A DNA stretch of 60,242 nucleotides from Burkholderia sp. SRS-W-2-2016 (GCF_001931485.1 NZ_MSDV01000031.1:1-60242), one strand, 5' to 3'. Positions 32,804 to 40,794 are shown, counted from the stretch's first letter. Notes: generated by a model from the sequence alone, not told the origin. Translations and numbers: made by a program.

Positions 32804-33994
32804 TTACAGCCCGGCCTGCATCTGCGCGCCGGCGACGCCGACATAGTTCTCCGCCAGCACGGTCGCCGCGGTGCGCGAGGTCGTCACGTATTCGAGCTCG
32901 GCCACCTGCAGTTGCTGTTCGAATTCGCTCGCGCCATCAATCCGGTGCAGCATGCTCGTCATCCAGTACGAGAAATGCTCGGCGCGCCAGATGCGCTTGA
33001 GCGCGGTTTCGCTGTAGCGATCGAGCAGATCGGTGCGGTTTTCCTTGTAGAACGCATCGAGCGCCTTGCTCAGCACGTTCACGTCGGCGACCGCGAGGTT
33101 CATCCCCTTCGCGCCGGTCGGCGGCACGATGTGCGCGGCGTCGCCGGCGAGGAACAGGCGGCCGTGCTGCATCGTCGTCGACACGAAGCTGCGCATCCCG
33201 ACAATGTTCTTCTGGAAGATCTTGCCGTCGACGATCTGCTGACCGTCGTGCGAATCGGCGCGCGCATGCAGTTCCGCCCAGATGCGGTCGTCGGACCAGT
33301 TCTCGACCGAGTCTTTCGGATCGCACTGGAAGTACATCCGCTGCACGTTCGGCGAGCGCGTGCTGATCAGCGCGAAGCCGCGCTCGTGACGCGCATAGAT
33401 CAGTTCATCCGACGACGGCGGCCCTTCGCACAGGATCCCGAACCAACCGAACGGATAGACGCGTTCGAAGTCGCGGCGCAGTGCCTGCGGAATCGCGTTG
33501 CGCGCGACGCCTTGCGAGCCGTCGCAGCCGATCACGAAGTCGCATTGCAGTTCGTGCTCCGCGCCTTCGTGGCGATAGCGGATCGACGGTTTGTCGGTAT
33601 CGATGCCGTGCACCGACGTGTCCGACACGCCGAAGCGCAGTTCCGCGCCGGCCGCAACGCGCGCGGCGACGAGGTCCTTGATCACTTCGTGCTGCGCGTA
33701 CACCGTGATCGCGTGACCGGTGAGACCGGTCAGATCGATGCGGCGGCGCTTGCCTTCGAACGCGAGTTCGAAGCCGTGATGCAGCGCGCCTTCGGCCTTC
33801 ATGCGCTCGCCGAGGCCGGTTTGCGTCAACAGATCCATCGTGCCCTGTTCGAGCACGCCGGCGCGAATCGTCGATTCGATCTGCTCGCGGGTACGCGTTT
33901 CGAGCACGACCGAGTCGATGCCGCGCAGATGCAACAGATGGGAAAGCAGCAGGCCAGCGGGACCGGCGCCGATGATGCCGACTTGAGTGCGCAT
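32804..33994 (-). CDS. pobA: 4-hydroxybenzoate 3-monooxygenase (p-hydroxybenzoate hydroxylase)
   Basis: A 396-residue class A flavoprotein monooxygenase, full PobA length. FAD motif GIIGAGPAGLLLSHLL at residue 6, DG motif in VIGCDGSQGVAR, and the second FAD motif FLAGDAAHIVPPTGAKGMN. It converts 4-hydroxybenzoate to protocatechuate with NADPH and O2 in the cytoplasm. The ATG at 33994 is the family start. Protocatechuate-cleavage genes are not in the window. The AraC gene is convergent, 33 bp from its stop. Confidence 0.96.
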   Translation of the reverse strand: MRTQVGIIGAGPAGLLLSHLLHLRGIDSVVLETRTREQIESTIRAGVLEQGTMDLLTQTGLGERMKAEGALHHGFELAFEGKRRRIDLTGLTGHAITVYAQHEVIKDLVAARVAAGAELRFGVSDTSVHGIDTDKPSIRYRHEGAEHELQCDFVIGCDGSQGVARNAIPQALRRDFERVYPFGWFGILCEGPPSSDELIYARHERGFALISTRSPNVQRMYFQCDPKDSVENWSDDRIWAELHARADSHDGQQIVDGKIFQKNIVGMRSFVSTTMQHGRLFLAGDAAHIVPPTGAKGMNLAVADVNVLSKALDAFYKENRTDLLDRYSETALKRIWRAEHFSYWMTSMLHRIDGASEFEQQLQVAELEYVTTSRTAATVLAENYVGVAGAQMQAGL

Positions 33995-34124
33995 GAATTG
34001 TCTCCTGAATGCGGTGATGAAATTTGCGCTCAGTGTGACGATCGCGGCGGGTATCCCGCAACGCGATAAATCGGATAGGCCGTATCGTGCTGGGAGATAG
34101 AAGGGTTTGATCGAAGTCAAATTT

Positions 34125-34149
34125 CGTTTGCGGCGGTCGGCCGCAAACG
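34125..34149. terminator. Perfect inverted repeat between ilvA and pobA
   Basis: CGTTTGCGGC and GCCGCAAACG form a 10-bp perfect stem with a 5-nt loop, 113 bp after the ilvA stop and 131 bp before the pobA start. No T-tract follows on the minus strand, so it is either a weak ilvA terminator or an operator. Confidence 0.4.
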
Positions 34150-34261
34150 TAGGCGGGACGGGGCTTTCCGGAAAATGCGCGCGGGCCGCGGCTTAGTGTC
34201 GCGGCTTCGCTCGCCCTTCAGGTAAACCCCGATGCTTCAATACGGGTTCAGCCCGCGTCAA

Positions 34262-35887
34262 TTAGCCAAGAAACAACCGGTAGACCGGATTTTTGCTCTC
34301 TTCCCAGTTCGGATAGCCGAGCGTGGCGAGGAAGCGATCGAACTCCGCGTTCTCGCTTTCCGGCACCTGGATACCGACGAGGATCGAGCTGTAGTCCGCG
34401 CCCTGGTTACGGTAGTGGAACAGGCTGATATTCCAGTTCGGCGCCATCGACGACAGGAACTTCATCAGCGCGCCCGGCCGCTCCGGAAACTCGAAGCGGA
34501 ACAGACGCTCGTCGTGCGCGAGCGGCGAACGGCCGCCGACCATGTAGCGGATGTGCTGCTTCGACAGTTCATCGAAGGTCAGATCGACGGTCGCGAAACC
34601 GTGCGCTTCGAACGCGCCGGCGATCTGCGCGGACTCGCTGCGATTGCGGATCTGCACGCCGACGAAGATATGCGCGGAATTCGCGTCCGCAATCCGGTAG
34701 TTGAACTCGGTCACGTTGCGGGTGCCGACCAGTTCGCAGAAGCGTTTGAAGCTGCCGCGCTCTTCCGGAATCGTCACCGCGAAGACCGCCTCGCGTGCTT
34801 CGCCGACTTCCGCGCGTTCGGCGACGAAGCGCATCCGGTCGAAGTTCATGTTCGCGCCAGAGGTGATCGCGATCAGCGTCTGGTTCTCGATGCCCTCGCG
34901 CTCCGCGTATTGCTTCAGACCGGCCACGGCCAAAGAACCCGCCGGTTCGAGCACACTGCGGGTGTCCTGGAACACGTCCTTGATCGCGGCGCATAGTGCA
35001 TCGGTATTCACGATCAGCACGTCGTCGAGGTATTCGCTGCACAGGCGGAAGGTTTCTTCGCCGACCAGCTTCACCGCGGTGCCGTCGGAGAACAGGCCCA
35101 CTTCGTTCAGCGTCACGCGCTCGCCGGCTTTCAGCGATGCAGCCATCGCGCACGAATCGTCGGTCTGCACGCCGATCACCTTGATCTCGGGACGCACGGA
35201 TTTCACGTACGCGGCCACGCCTGCCGCCAGTCCACCACCGCCGATCGGCACGAAGATCGCGTGAATCGGCCCCTGATGCTGGCTCAGGATTTCCATCGCG
35301 ACCGTGCCCTGGCCGGCGATCACATACGGGTCGTCGAACGGATGGACGAAGGTCAAACCGCGCTCTTCCTGCAATTTCACCGCGTGCGTGTACGCATCGC
35401 TATACGACTCGCCCGACTGCACGACCTCGACGGTCGGCCCGCCGTGCGTACGAATCGCGTCGACCTTCACCTGCGGGGTCGTCACCGGCACGACGATGAT
35501 CGCCTTCACGCCCATCCGCGCCGCCGACAACGCGACCCCCTGCGCATGATTGCCTGCCGACGCGGTAATCACGCCGCGCGCGAGCGCATCGGCCGGAATA
35601 TGCGCCATCTTGTTGTACGCGCCGCGCAGCTTGAACGAGAACACCGGCTGGTTGTCCTCGCGCTTCAGATACACCGGGTTATGCAGCCGCGCGGACAGAT
35701 TCGGCGCGCTTTCAAGTTCGGTCTCGCGCGCGACGTCGTAGACACGCGCGGTGAGCGTTTTCTTCAGATAGTCGTGGGACGGCGCGACGCATTCAGCAGC
35801 GGCAGCAGCAGCAGCAGCGGCGGCCTGTTCGGTTTCAGTCAACAGCAAGGCAAGCTCCTCGTGGCAACAGACGATGCGGGAAAGCAT
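34262..35887 (-). CDS. ilvA: Threonine ammonia-lyase, biosynthetic (IlvA)
   Basis: A PLP enzyme that deaminates threonine to 2-oxobutanoate, first step to isoleucine. The catalytic domain has the PLP Lys in FSFKLRGAYN, SAGNHAQG and GGGGLAAG; two ACT-like regulatory domains follow (about 360-440 and 450-541). Compared with the usual ~505 residues, starting near SHDYLKK, this one has about 35 extra residues including ten Ala in a row. The start used is the ATG at 35887 (GGAG 4 nt upstream); a TTG at 35848 with GAGGAG 6 nt upstream is also good. Upstream is an attenuator (35961-36113). Confidence 0.93.
   Translation of the reverse strand: MLSRIVCCHEELALLLTETEQAAAAAAAAAAECVAPSHDYLKKTLTARVYDVARETELESAPNLSARLHNPVYLKREDNQPVFSFKLRGAYNKMAHIPADALARGVITASAGNHAQGVALSAARMGVKAIIVVPVTTPQVKVDAIRTHGGPTVEVVQSGESYSDAYTHAVKLQEERGLTFVHPFDDPYVIAGQGTVAMEILSQHQGPIHAIFVPIGGGGLAAGVAAYVKSVRPEIKVIGVQTDDSCAMAASLKAGERVTLNEVGLFSDGTAVKLVGEETFRLCSEYLDDVLIVNTDALCAAIKDVFQDTRSVLEPAGSLAVAGLKQYAEREGIENQTLIAITSGANMNFDRMRFVAERAEVGEAREAVFAVTIPEERGSFKRFCELVGTRNVTEFNYRIADANSAHIFVGVQIRNRSESAQIAGAFEAHGFATVDLTFDELSKQHIRYMVGGRSPLAHDERLFRFEFPERPGALMKFLSSMAPNWNISLFHYRNQGADYSSILVGIQVPESENAEFDRFLATLGYPNWEESKNPVYRLFLG
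35794..35825. repeat. Trinucleotide (GCA/GCG) run encoding poly-Ala in IlvA
   Basis: A run of CAG/CGG-type triplets codes for ten Ala near the N-terminus of IlvA. It is a likely slippage site and varies the length of a non-conserved extension. Confidence 0.85.
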
Positions 35888-35960
35888 CGGACTCCGATCG
35901 AAAGCCCGAGGGCCGCGATCGGCAGCAGTTTCGCCAGGAGGCAGGCAGCAAAGCGGACAT

Positions 35961-35988
35961 AAAAAAACCCGCCTCGTTTGGCGGGTTT
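35961..35988 (-). terminator. Intrinsic terminator (attenuator) in the ilvA leader
   Basis: On the minus strand AAACCCGCC, loop AAACGA, GGCGGGTTT followed by further T (seven T in all): a strong terminator 74 nt before the ilvA ATG and 27 nt after the leader-ORF stop. It would stop transcription before ilvA unless its 5' arm pairs with 36017-36024. Confidence 0.92.
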
Positions 35989-36014
35989 CTTGGTCACTGC
36001 AAAGTCGACGCGCG

Positions 36015-36077
36015 CTAACCCACCATTCGATGAATGATGCTAATAATCAGCGCAATACGGATGTCGAGGCAGTTCAT
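36015..36077 (-). CDS. ilvA leader peptide (20 residues, six Ile)
   Basis: ATG to TAG, 20 codons, product MNCLDIRIALIISIIHRMVG. Ile stands at positions 6, 8, 11, 12, 14 and 15, i.e. six of ten consecutive codons from 6 to 15, as in leader peptides of isoleucine operons. The promoter -10 ends at 36085, so the transcript would start at or a few nt before the ATG: a leaderless or nearly leaderless message. An in-frame ATG further upstream would add 16 residues but lies within the promoter. Low charged Ile-tRNA should stall ribosomes here and relieve termination. Confidence 0.8.
   Translation of the reverse strand: MNCLDIRIALIISIIHRMVG
36017..36024 (-). promoter_or_regulatory. Antiterminator segment in the ilvA leader
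   Basis: On the RNA, GGUGGGUU covers the last leader codons and stop. It can pair fully (seven Watson-Crick pairs and one G-U) with AACCCGCC, the 5' arm of the terminator. A ribosome at the stop would cover it and allow termination; a ribosome stalled at the Ile codons would leave it free. Confidence 0.7.
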
Positions 36078-36084
36078 GTCGGCG

Positions 36085-36113
36085 ATCTTCGTCGAGATGG
36101 CGGCCTTTGTCAA
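36085..36113 (-). promoter_or_regulatory. Promoter of the ilvA leader
   Basis: On the minus strand TTGACA (36113-36108), 17 nt, GAAGAT (36090-36085). Perfect -35 and optimal spacing with a weak -10. It lies in the 71 bp between the virJ stop and the leader ORF. Confidence 0.6.
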
Positions 36114-36148
36114 TCCCGCCGCCATGCATCGACTCGTTCCAGTGGCGC

Positions 36149-37414
36149 TTAATCCTGCACGCCGCTCTGCTTTTTGAACGCCGCGAGAATGCGTCGTTCG
36201 AGCGCGTTGTAGTCGTGACCAAAGTGATGATCGCCCGAGGTGCGGATCACTTCGACACCGCTCTTCTCGAGTGCCGGACACAGCGTGTCCGTTTCAGTCG
36301 CGCCGTAGAAGCACTGAACCATCCCGGGCGGCAGACGGCCCATCTCCGGGCGCACCTTCAACGCCTTGTCGCTCGCCGGCATGCCGAGCCAGCCGCCGAC
36401 GCGAATCTGGAAATCGGCGTCGGGCGCGAAGCCGAGCAGCGAGATCAGCGCGACCTTCGCGCGCTGCTCCGGCGGCAGACGGTTGTACGCGAACGGCATT
36501 ACGTCGGCGCCGAACGAATAGCCGATCAGCGCGACGTGCTGCGCATGCCAACGCGCGCCGTAGGTTTGCATCACGCGCGCGAGATCGCGGCTCGTCTGCG
36601 CGGGCGGCTTCTCGCTCCAGAAATACCGCAGGCTGTCCCAGCCGATCACCGACACACCGTCCTTCTGCAACGCCTGCGCGATCGTCTTGTCGAGATCGCG
36701 CCAGCCGCCGTCGCCGGAAATCACGATCGCCATCAGGCCGTTCGGATGCGCGGCCGGCAACTCGATCAGCGGCAGGTCGGACACGTCGTCGTCGCTGGTG
36801 GACACCGCTTGCAGATGCGGGCTCACCAGTGCAACCAGACGCGCGCGATCGGCATTACCGGTGCTGGCCTTCTCGACGAAGCCCGGCACCTTGTCGCGGA
36901 TCACGGTCGAGTCCGGCGCGCACGGTTTGAAGCGCGCGTCGAGCGTCGGTTCCGGATCGACCGATACCGCGCCGGCGATCGTATTGGACGGCGCCTGTTC
37001 GAGCACGCGCATCGCCAGCGTCGCGCCCTGCCCGGTACCGGCGACGATCGGCGCGAAATAGTGGTTCGACTGCTCCTGCCGTTCGAGCTGATGGCTCAGC
37101 GCCTCGGCATCGCCGACCAGTTGATGACAGGCCTCCGGCTTCGCTTTCAGGTTCGCAGCGTAGCGCGCGGTATCCACGCCAACGGTCAACGCGCCCGCTT
37201 TCGCGAGCGCATCGGCGCTTTGCTGATCGGCCGCGCTCCAGCCGCTCGCCTGCGAATACAGCACGACGAAACCGCGCAGCGGCCCTTCCGGCCGGGTCAC
37301 CCGCACGTCGCCGTAGCGGCCGCCGGGCACGGTGGTAGTTGCCGCGTGCGCAAGCGCGCCGCAGCTCAGAACGCTCGCTACAACGGCGAGACGCAACAAC
37401 GGATGCAATGTCAT
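36149..37414 (-). CDS. AcvB/VirJ-family lysyl-phosphatidylglycerol hydrolase
   Basis: A 421-residue periplasmic protein: signal peptide (about 1-24, AHA-A), a first alpha/beta-hydrolase-like half (residues 30-200), and a second half beginning ISGDGGWRDLD with the nucleophile elbow GYSFGAD and a late DHHFGHDY His. This is the pattern of AcvB/VirJ. AcvB proteins cleave lysyl-phosphatidylglycerol. It starts within the mprF stop (ATGA overlap), so synthase and hydrolase are coupled. Confidence 0.9.
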   Translation of the reverse strand: MTLHPLLRLAVVASVLSCGALAHAATTTVPGGRYGDVRVTRPEGPLRGFVVLYSQASGWSAADQQSADALAKAGALTVGVDTARYAANLKAKPEACHQLVGDAEALSHQLERQEQSNHYFAPIVAGTGQGATLAMRVLEQAPSNTIAGAVSVDPEPTLDARFKPCAPDSTVIRDKVPGFVEKASTGNADRARLVALVSPHLQAVSTSDDDVSDLPLIELPAAHPNGLMAIVISGDGGWRDLDKTIAQALQKDGVSVIGWDSLRYFWSEKPPAQTSRDLARVMQTYGARWHAQHVALIGYSFGADVMPFAYNRLPPEQRAKVALISLLGFAPDADFQIRVGGWLGMPASDKALKVRPEMGRLPPGMVQCFYGATETDTLCPALEKSGVEVIRTSGDHHFGHDYNALERRILAAFKKQSGVQD

Positions 37415-40005
37415 GAACGCCGGCCTCCCGCCAGCAACGACAGATCCGCGAGCGTGAAGAACACGCCGACCGAACCGGAGGCCGCGAGATAACGCGGCTC
37501 CCAGTGCGGCTGGAACTTGTTCTTGAAAGCACGCAAGCCGCGGAAGTTATAAAAGCGGCCGCCGAAGCGCCACACGATGCCGGCCAGCCGATGCCAGCGC
37601 GACGCGAGCGGCGTCGGTTGCACGCCCGAAAGCGGTGCGATGCCGAGACTGAGCGAGCGAAAACCCGCCTGTTTCAGATGCAACGCGAGCTGCGTGAACA
37701 GATATTCCATTGCGTACGGCGACGCGCTTTCGACGTGACGCATCACGCCGACGGTCGCCTCGGTATTCATGTCGGTCGTCATGAACGTGACGAACGCGAC
37801 CGGCTCGCCGTTCTGGCGCACCAGCATCACCGATTGCGCGGCGAGGTATTCGTCGTGGAACGCGGCCACCGAGAAGCTTTTCTCGCGCGCGTCGCGGCTG
37901 TCGAGCCAGCCGTCGGAAATCTCGCGCAGCGTCTCGAGCGAGGCCGGCACGTTGGCCTGGCCGATCACTTCGACGGTGAAGCCGTCGCGCTCGCCGCGCT
38001 TGAGTGCATAACGCAGATGCGCGCGATGCGAGCCCTTCAGATCGAAGTCGTCGAGCACCACGTGCGCTTCCTCGCCGAGTTTCATCAGCGTGAGGCCGGC
38101 GTCGAGATACAGCGGCAGCGCGTTCGCGCGCACCTGATAGAACGCCGCGCGGCCGCCGTGCTGATGCGCGAGCGCGACGAACTTGCTGATCAGCCCGGCC
38201 CATTCCTCGCGCGGCCCGACCGGATCGTGCAGCGCGGCCCACGTGCGGCCGTTCTTCGCGTACATCAGGAACGCCTGGCGCGACTCCGAAAACAGGAAGC
38301 TCTTGTCGCCCATCAGCGCGAGACCGGCATCGCTGCGCTCCTGCGCGCGCACGATCCGCGCGGCGTCGTGCAGATCCTCCGGGGCCGGCTTCACGAAACG
38401 GCCGCGCGCCGGGCGCAGCAACTGCCAGAACGAGAAGGTCGCGGCGAACAGGCTCGCGGCCAGCGTCGCGCGGAGCGCCCGCGACGCGCGTTCGTCGAAC
38501 GCGAATTGCCACCACAGGTCGCGCGAATACGGCACGTCCCGGAACGCGAACAGCATCACCCAGGTGGCCAGCATCAGCACCATCGCGACCGACACCAGCC
38601 AGCCCGCGGTAAAGCGCTCGGCGAACAGCGACGAATGACGGTTAAAGCGCTTGCGGGTGGCCAGCAGCAGCACGATCAGCGTGCCGAGCACGCCGGCCTC
38701 GACGAACGCGAGGCCCTTGGTCAGCGACAGCGCGAGGCTCAGCACCGTCAGCGCGAGCGTCATCCACCACGCGGCGTCGAGGCGCCGCAACAGCCCGCGC
38801 GCGACGAACAGCAGCAGCACGCCGAGCACGCTGCACAGCATCTGCGAGCTTTCGAGCACCCACAGCGGCACCAGGTCGCGCAGGATATGAATGCGTTGCC
38901 AGAACGCCGGCGTCGCGCTGGAGATCACCAGCATCCCGCCGACCACGAAGGTGACGAGGCTCAGAAACAGCGGCGCGAGTTCGGACACCCGCTCGGCCTG
39001 CAGCAGCGACAGACGGCTCTTCAGCGCACGGCCTTCGAAGCCCGCCAGCAGCGCCGCCGACACGATCAGCGGCACGCCGAAATAGATCGCCCGGTACGCG
39101 AGCAGCGCGGCGACCATCTGCTGCATCGGCACGCTGCCGGACAGCGTAAACACCATCGCCGCCTCGAACACGCCGACCCCGCCGGGCGTATGGCCGATCA
39201 TGCCGAGCAGCATCGCGGCCGAATAGACGGTGACGAAACCGATGAAACTGACGTTCGCGTGCGGCAGCAGCGCCCACAGCGCGAGGCCGGCGGCGACCAC
39301 GTCGAGCACCGCCAGCGCAACCTGCTCGAGCAGATCGCGGCGCGCCGGGATATCGAACGACAGCCATTGCCAGCGCGTGCGCACCGGCCGGGTTTCGCGC
39401 CGGCACGCGGCGGCCGCGAGCGCCAGCGCGAGCAGCAGCGCGGCGCCGCTCCAGCGCAGCACCGGCGGCGTGAGATGCAGCATCGGCGCGAGCTGGTCGG
39501 CGCGGCAGACCATCCCGAGCGCGGTCATCAGCACCAGCGCGAGCGCGAGCGACACGCTGGTGAACACCGTCATGCGGCCGATCTGCGCGGGCGTGATGCC
39601 GGCGACGCCGTAGACCCGCGCGCGCACCGCCCCGCCGGTCAGCGCGCCGAAGCCGGTCGCGTTGCCGAGCGCCGAGCCGGCGGTCGCGCCGACCCACAGC
39701 GCCGCGCGCGGCACGCCGGCGCCTAGATAGCGCAGCCCGACCGCGTCACGGCCGACCAGCGCGACATAGCTGAGCGCGGTCGCGCCGAGCGCGCCGATCC
39801 ACTCGCGCGCCGACAGGCTGCGCAGCTCGCGGATCACCGAGCGGTAATCGACCGCCTGCGACAGATGCTGCAGCACCACCAGCAGCAAGCCGCAAATCAC
39901 GAGCGCCAGCACGGGCGACAGAAGTCGCCGGCTGCGCAGCGCTTGCGCGGCATGGCCGAGCAGCGCGCGGGGCTGCGCGAAGCGGTGTTGAAGTCGACGG
40001 AACAT
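37411..40005 (-). CDS. mprF: Bifunctional lysylphosphatidylglycerol flippase/synthetase MprF
   Basis: An 864-residue protein: about 14 TM segments over residues 30-535 (flippase part, with GHTPGGVGVFEAAMV), then the cytosolic DUF2156/GNAT-like synthase domain from about 550 (GDKSFLFSESRQAFLMYAKNGRTWAALHDPVG, with HRAHLRYALKRGERDGF and the ESASPYAMEYLFTQLALHLK tail). It attaches Lys from Lys-tRNA to phosphatidylglycerol and flips the product, lowering negative surface charge and giving resistance to cationic peptides. The ATG at 40005 is preferred over an in-frame TTG two codons up; ribosome site is weak. A promoter at 40078-40107 fits. Confidence 0.94.
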   Translation of the reverse strand: MFRRLQHRFAQPRALLGHAAQALRSRRLLSPVLALVICGLLLVVLQHLSQAVDYRSVIRELRSLSAREWIGALGATALSYVALVGRDAVGLRYLGAGVPRAALWVGATAGSALGNATGFGALTGGAVRARVYGVAGITPAQIGRMTVFTSVSLALALVLMTALGMVCRADQLAPMLHLTPPVLRWSGAALLLALALAAAACRRETRPVRTRWQWLSFDIPARRDLLEQVALAVLDVVAAGLALWALLPHANVSFIGFVTVYSAAMLLGMIGHTPGGVGVFEAAMVFTLSGSVPMQQMVAALLAYRAIYFGVPLIVSAALLAGFEGRALKSRLSLLQAERVSELAPLFLSLVTFVVGGMLVISSATPAFWQRIHILRDLVPLWVLESSQMLCSVLGVLLLFVARGLLRRLDAAWWMTLALTVLSLALSLTKGLAFVEAGVLGTLIVLLLATRKRFNRHSSLFAERFTAGWLVSVAMVLMLATWVMLFAFRDVPYSRDLWWQFAFDERASRALRATLAASLFAATFSFWQLLRPARGRFVKPAPEDLHDAARIVRAQERSDAGLALMGDKSFLFSESRQAFLMYAKNGRTWAALHDPVGPREEWAGLISKFVALAHQHGGRAAFYQVRANALPLYLDAGLTLMKLGEEAHVVLDDFDLKGSHRAHLRYALKRGERDGFTVEVIGQANVPASLETLREISDGWLDSRDAREKSFSVAAFHDEYLAAQSVMLVRQNGEPVAFVTFMTTDMNTEATVGVMRHVESASPYAMEYLFTQLALHLKQAGFRSLSLGIAPLSGVQPTPLASRWHRLAGIVWRFGGRFYNFRGLRAFKNKFQPHWEPRYLAASGSVGVFFTLADLSLLAGGRRS

Positions 40006-40077
40006 GGTCAATTGCGGGCCTTGCGGGAAAGCGGTCGCGGCGCCGGAGCGTCACGTGGAGGATCGCCTGTGGCGGCG

Positions 40078-40138
40078 ATTACAAAGTGATAACGGCAAAG
40101 CGTGCAAAAGGTTGACAGGATTGGTAATTCCCCTGTCA
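40078..40138 (-). promoter_or_regulatory. Candidate mprF promoter with adjoining inverted repeat
   Basis: On the minus strand TTGCAC (40107-40102), 18 nt, TGTAAT (40083-40078). Five bp upstream of the -35, TGACAGG and CCTGTCA form 7-bp arms with a 12-nt spacer (40113-40138), a likely activator or repressor site. Confidence 0.5.
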
Positions 40139-40353
40139 TCTGGCCCTGCTTGCGGGCTAAAAAGGGACGGAATTGTAATGCTTGAGCACCGCGGGCGGGC
40201 AAATCGGGGGATCAAGGTTTCGAGGCGCTCGCCGTAATCAGGTCCAGAAGCGCGATGCGGCGCGCGGCGCGGCAAACGGCGCCGCGGCCCGCAGGCGCGC
40301 CGGGAGGTGCGTCCGGAATCTGAAGGAGATTGAAAATGGCGGGGCAGAAAGCA

Positions 40354-40380
40354 CGATGCCCGCTACAGGAGCGGGCATCG
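40354..40380 (-). terminator. Perfect hairpin after the 47-codon gene
   Basis: CGATGCCCGCT and AGCGGGCATCG, 11-bp perfect stem with a 5-nt loop, 37 bp after the stop of the 47-codon gene. On the minus strand it is followed by TGCTTTC, a poor T-tract. Confidence 0.55.
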
Positions 40381-40417
40381 GAGGCGGCAGCGAGGCCGGG
40401 CGGCGAATCTGTCGCGC

Positions 40418-40561
40418 TTACTGCGGGCGGCGATAAGCTTCCGCGATCACCGCGCAGTTCTGCAGATGCAGGTTCAGCGCATGCAGCGCCAGCGCGCGCA
40501 GCTTGCCGAACAGCGTGTTGGCGGCGGGAGTGGAACGGACGGCGGTCGATGCAGTGTTCAT
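40418..40561 (-). CDS. Small uncharacterised protein (47 residues)
   Basis: A 47-codon gene with GGAG 7 nt before the ATG, a near-consensus promoter upstream (40606-40633) and a strong hairpin after it. The product has a Ser/Thr/Ala N-terminus (ASTAVRSTPAANT), an amphipathic middle (LFGKLRALALHALNLHLQ) and ends NCAVIAEAYRRPQ. No family recognised. The complete set of expression signals is the main evidence; protein conservation would confirm it. Confidence 0.65.
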   Translation of the reverse strand: MNTASTAVRSTPAANTLFGKLRALALHALNLHLQNCAVIAEAYRRPQ

Positions 40562-40605
40562 ATTGGGCTCCGGGAAACTAGGGTTTCTACCTAAGGAATA
40601 ACCCG

Positions 40606-40633
40606 ATTATAGTCCTCTGATGGCGCACTGCAA
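40606..40633 (-). promoter_or_regulatory. Promoter of the 47-codon gene
   Basis: On the minus strand TTGCAG (40633-40628), 16 nt, TATAAT (40611-40606): a consensus -10 about 45 bp upstream of the ATG. Confidence 0.65.
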
Positions 40634-40794
40634 CAAAAAATTAACTTTGTCGCGTCAAATTTCAACCGCCGCGGCGCGCGGAAGTTAAAAATTCTCAAGG
40701 GGCACGAACGGGCGCAGCCGTATTAACAATCCGCACCGTACAGGTGCAATAATGACCCCTTTGCCTGCGACGTCTCGCCGCAGCCCCCGCCGTC

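Larger units (their letters stand above)
40006..40417. other. Intergenic region upstream of mprF
   Basis: 412 bp without a gene of its own. It holds the mprF promoter (40078-40138) and an 11-bp hairpin (40354-40380). The rest (40140-40350) shows no conserved reading frame. Confidence 0.5.

Noticed and set aside
35848..35850. TTG at 35848 as the ilvA start
   Set aside because: Its GAGGAG site is good and it may be used, but an ATG with a GGAG site exists 13 codons upstream; kept as an alternative.
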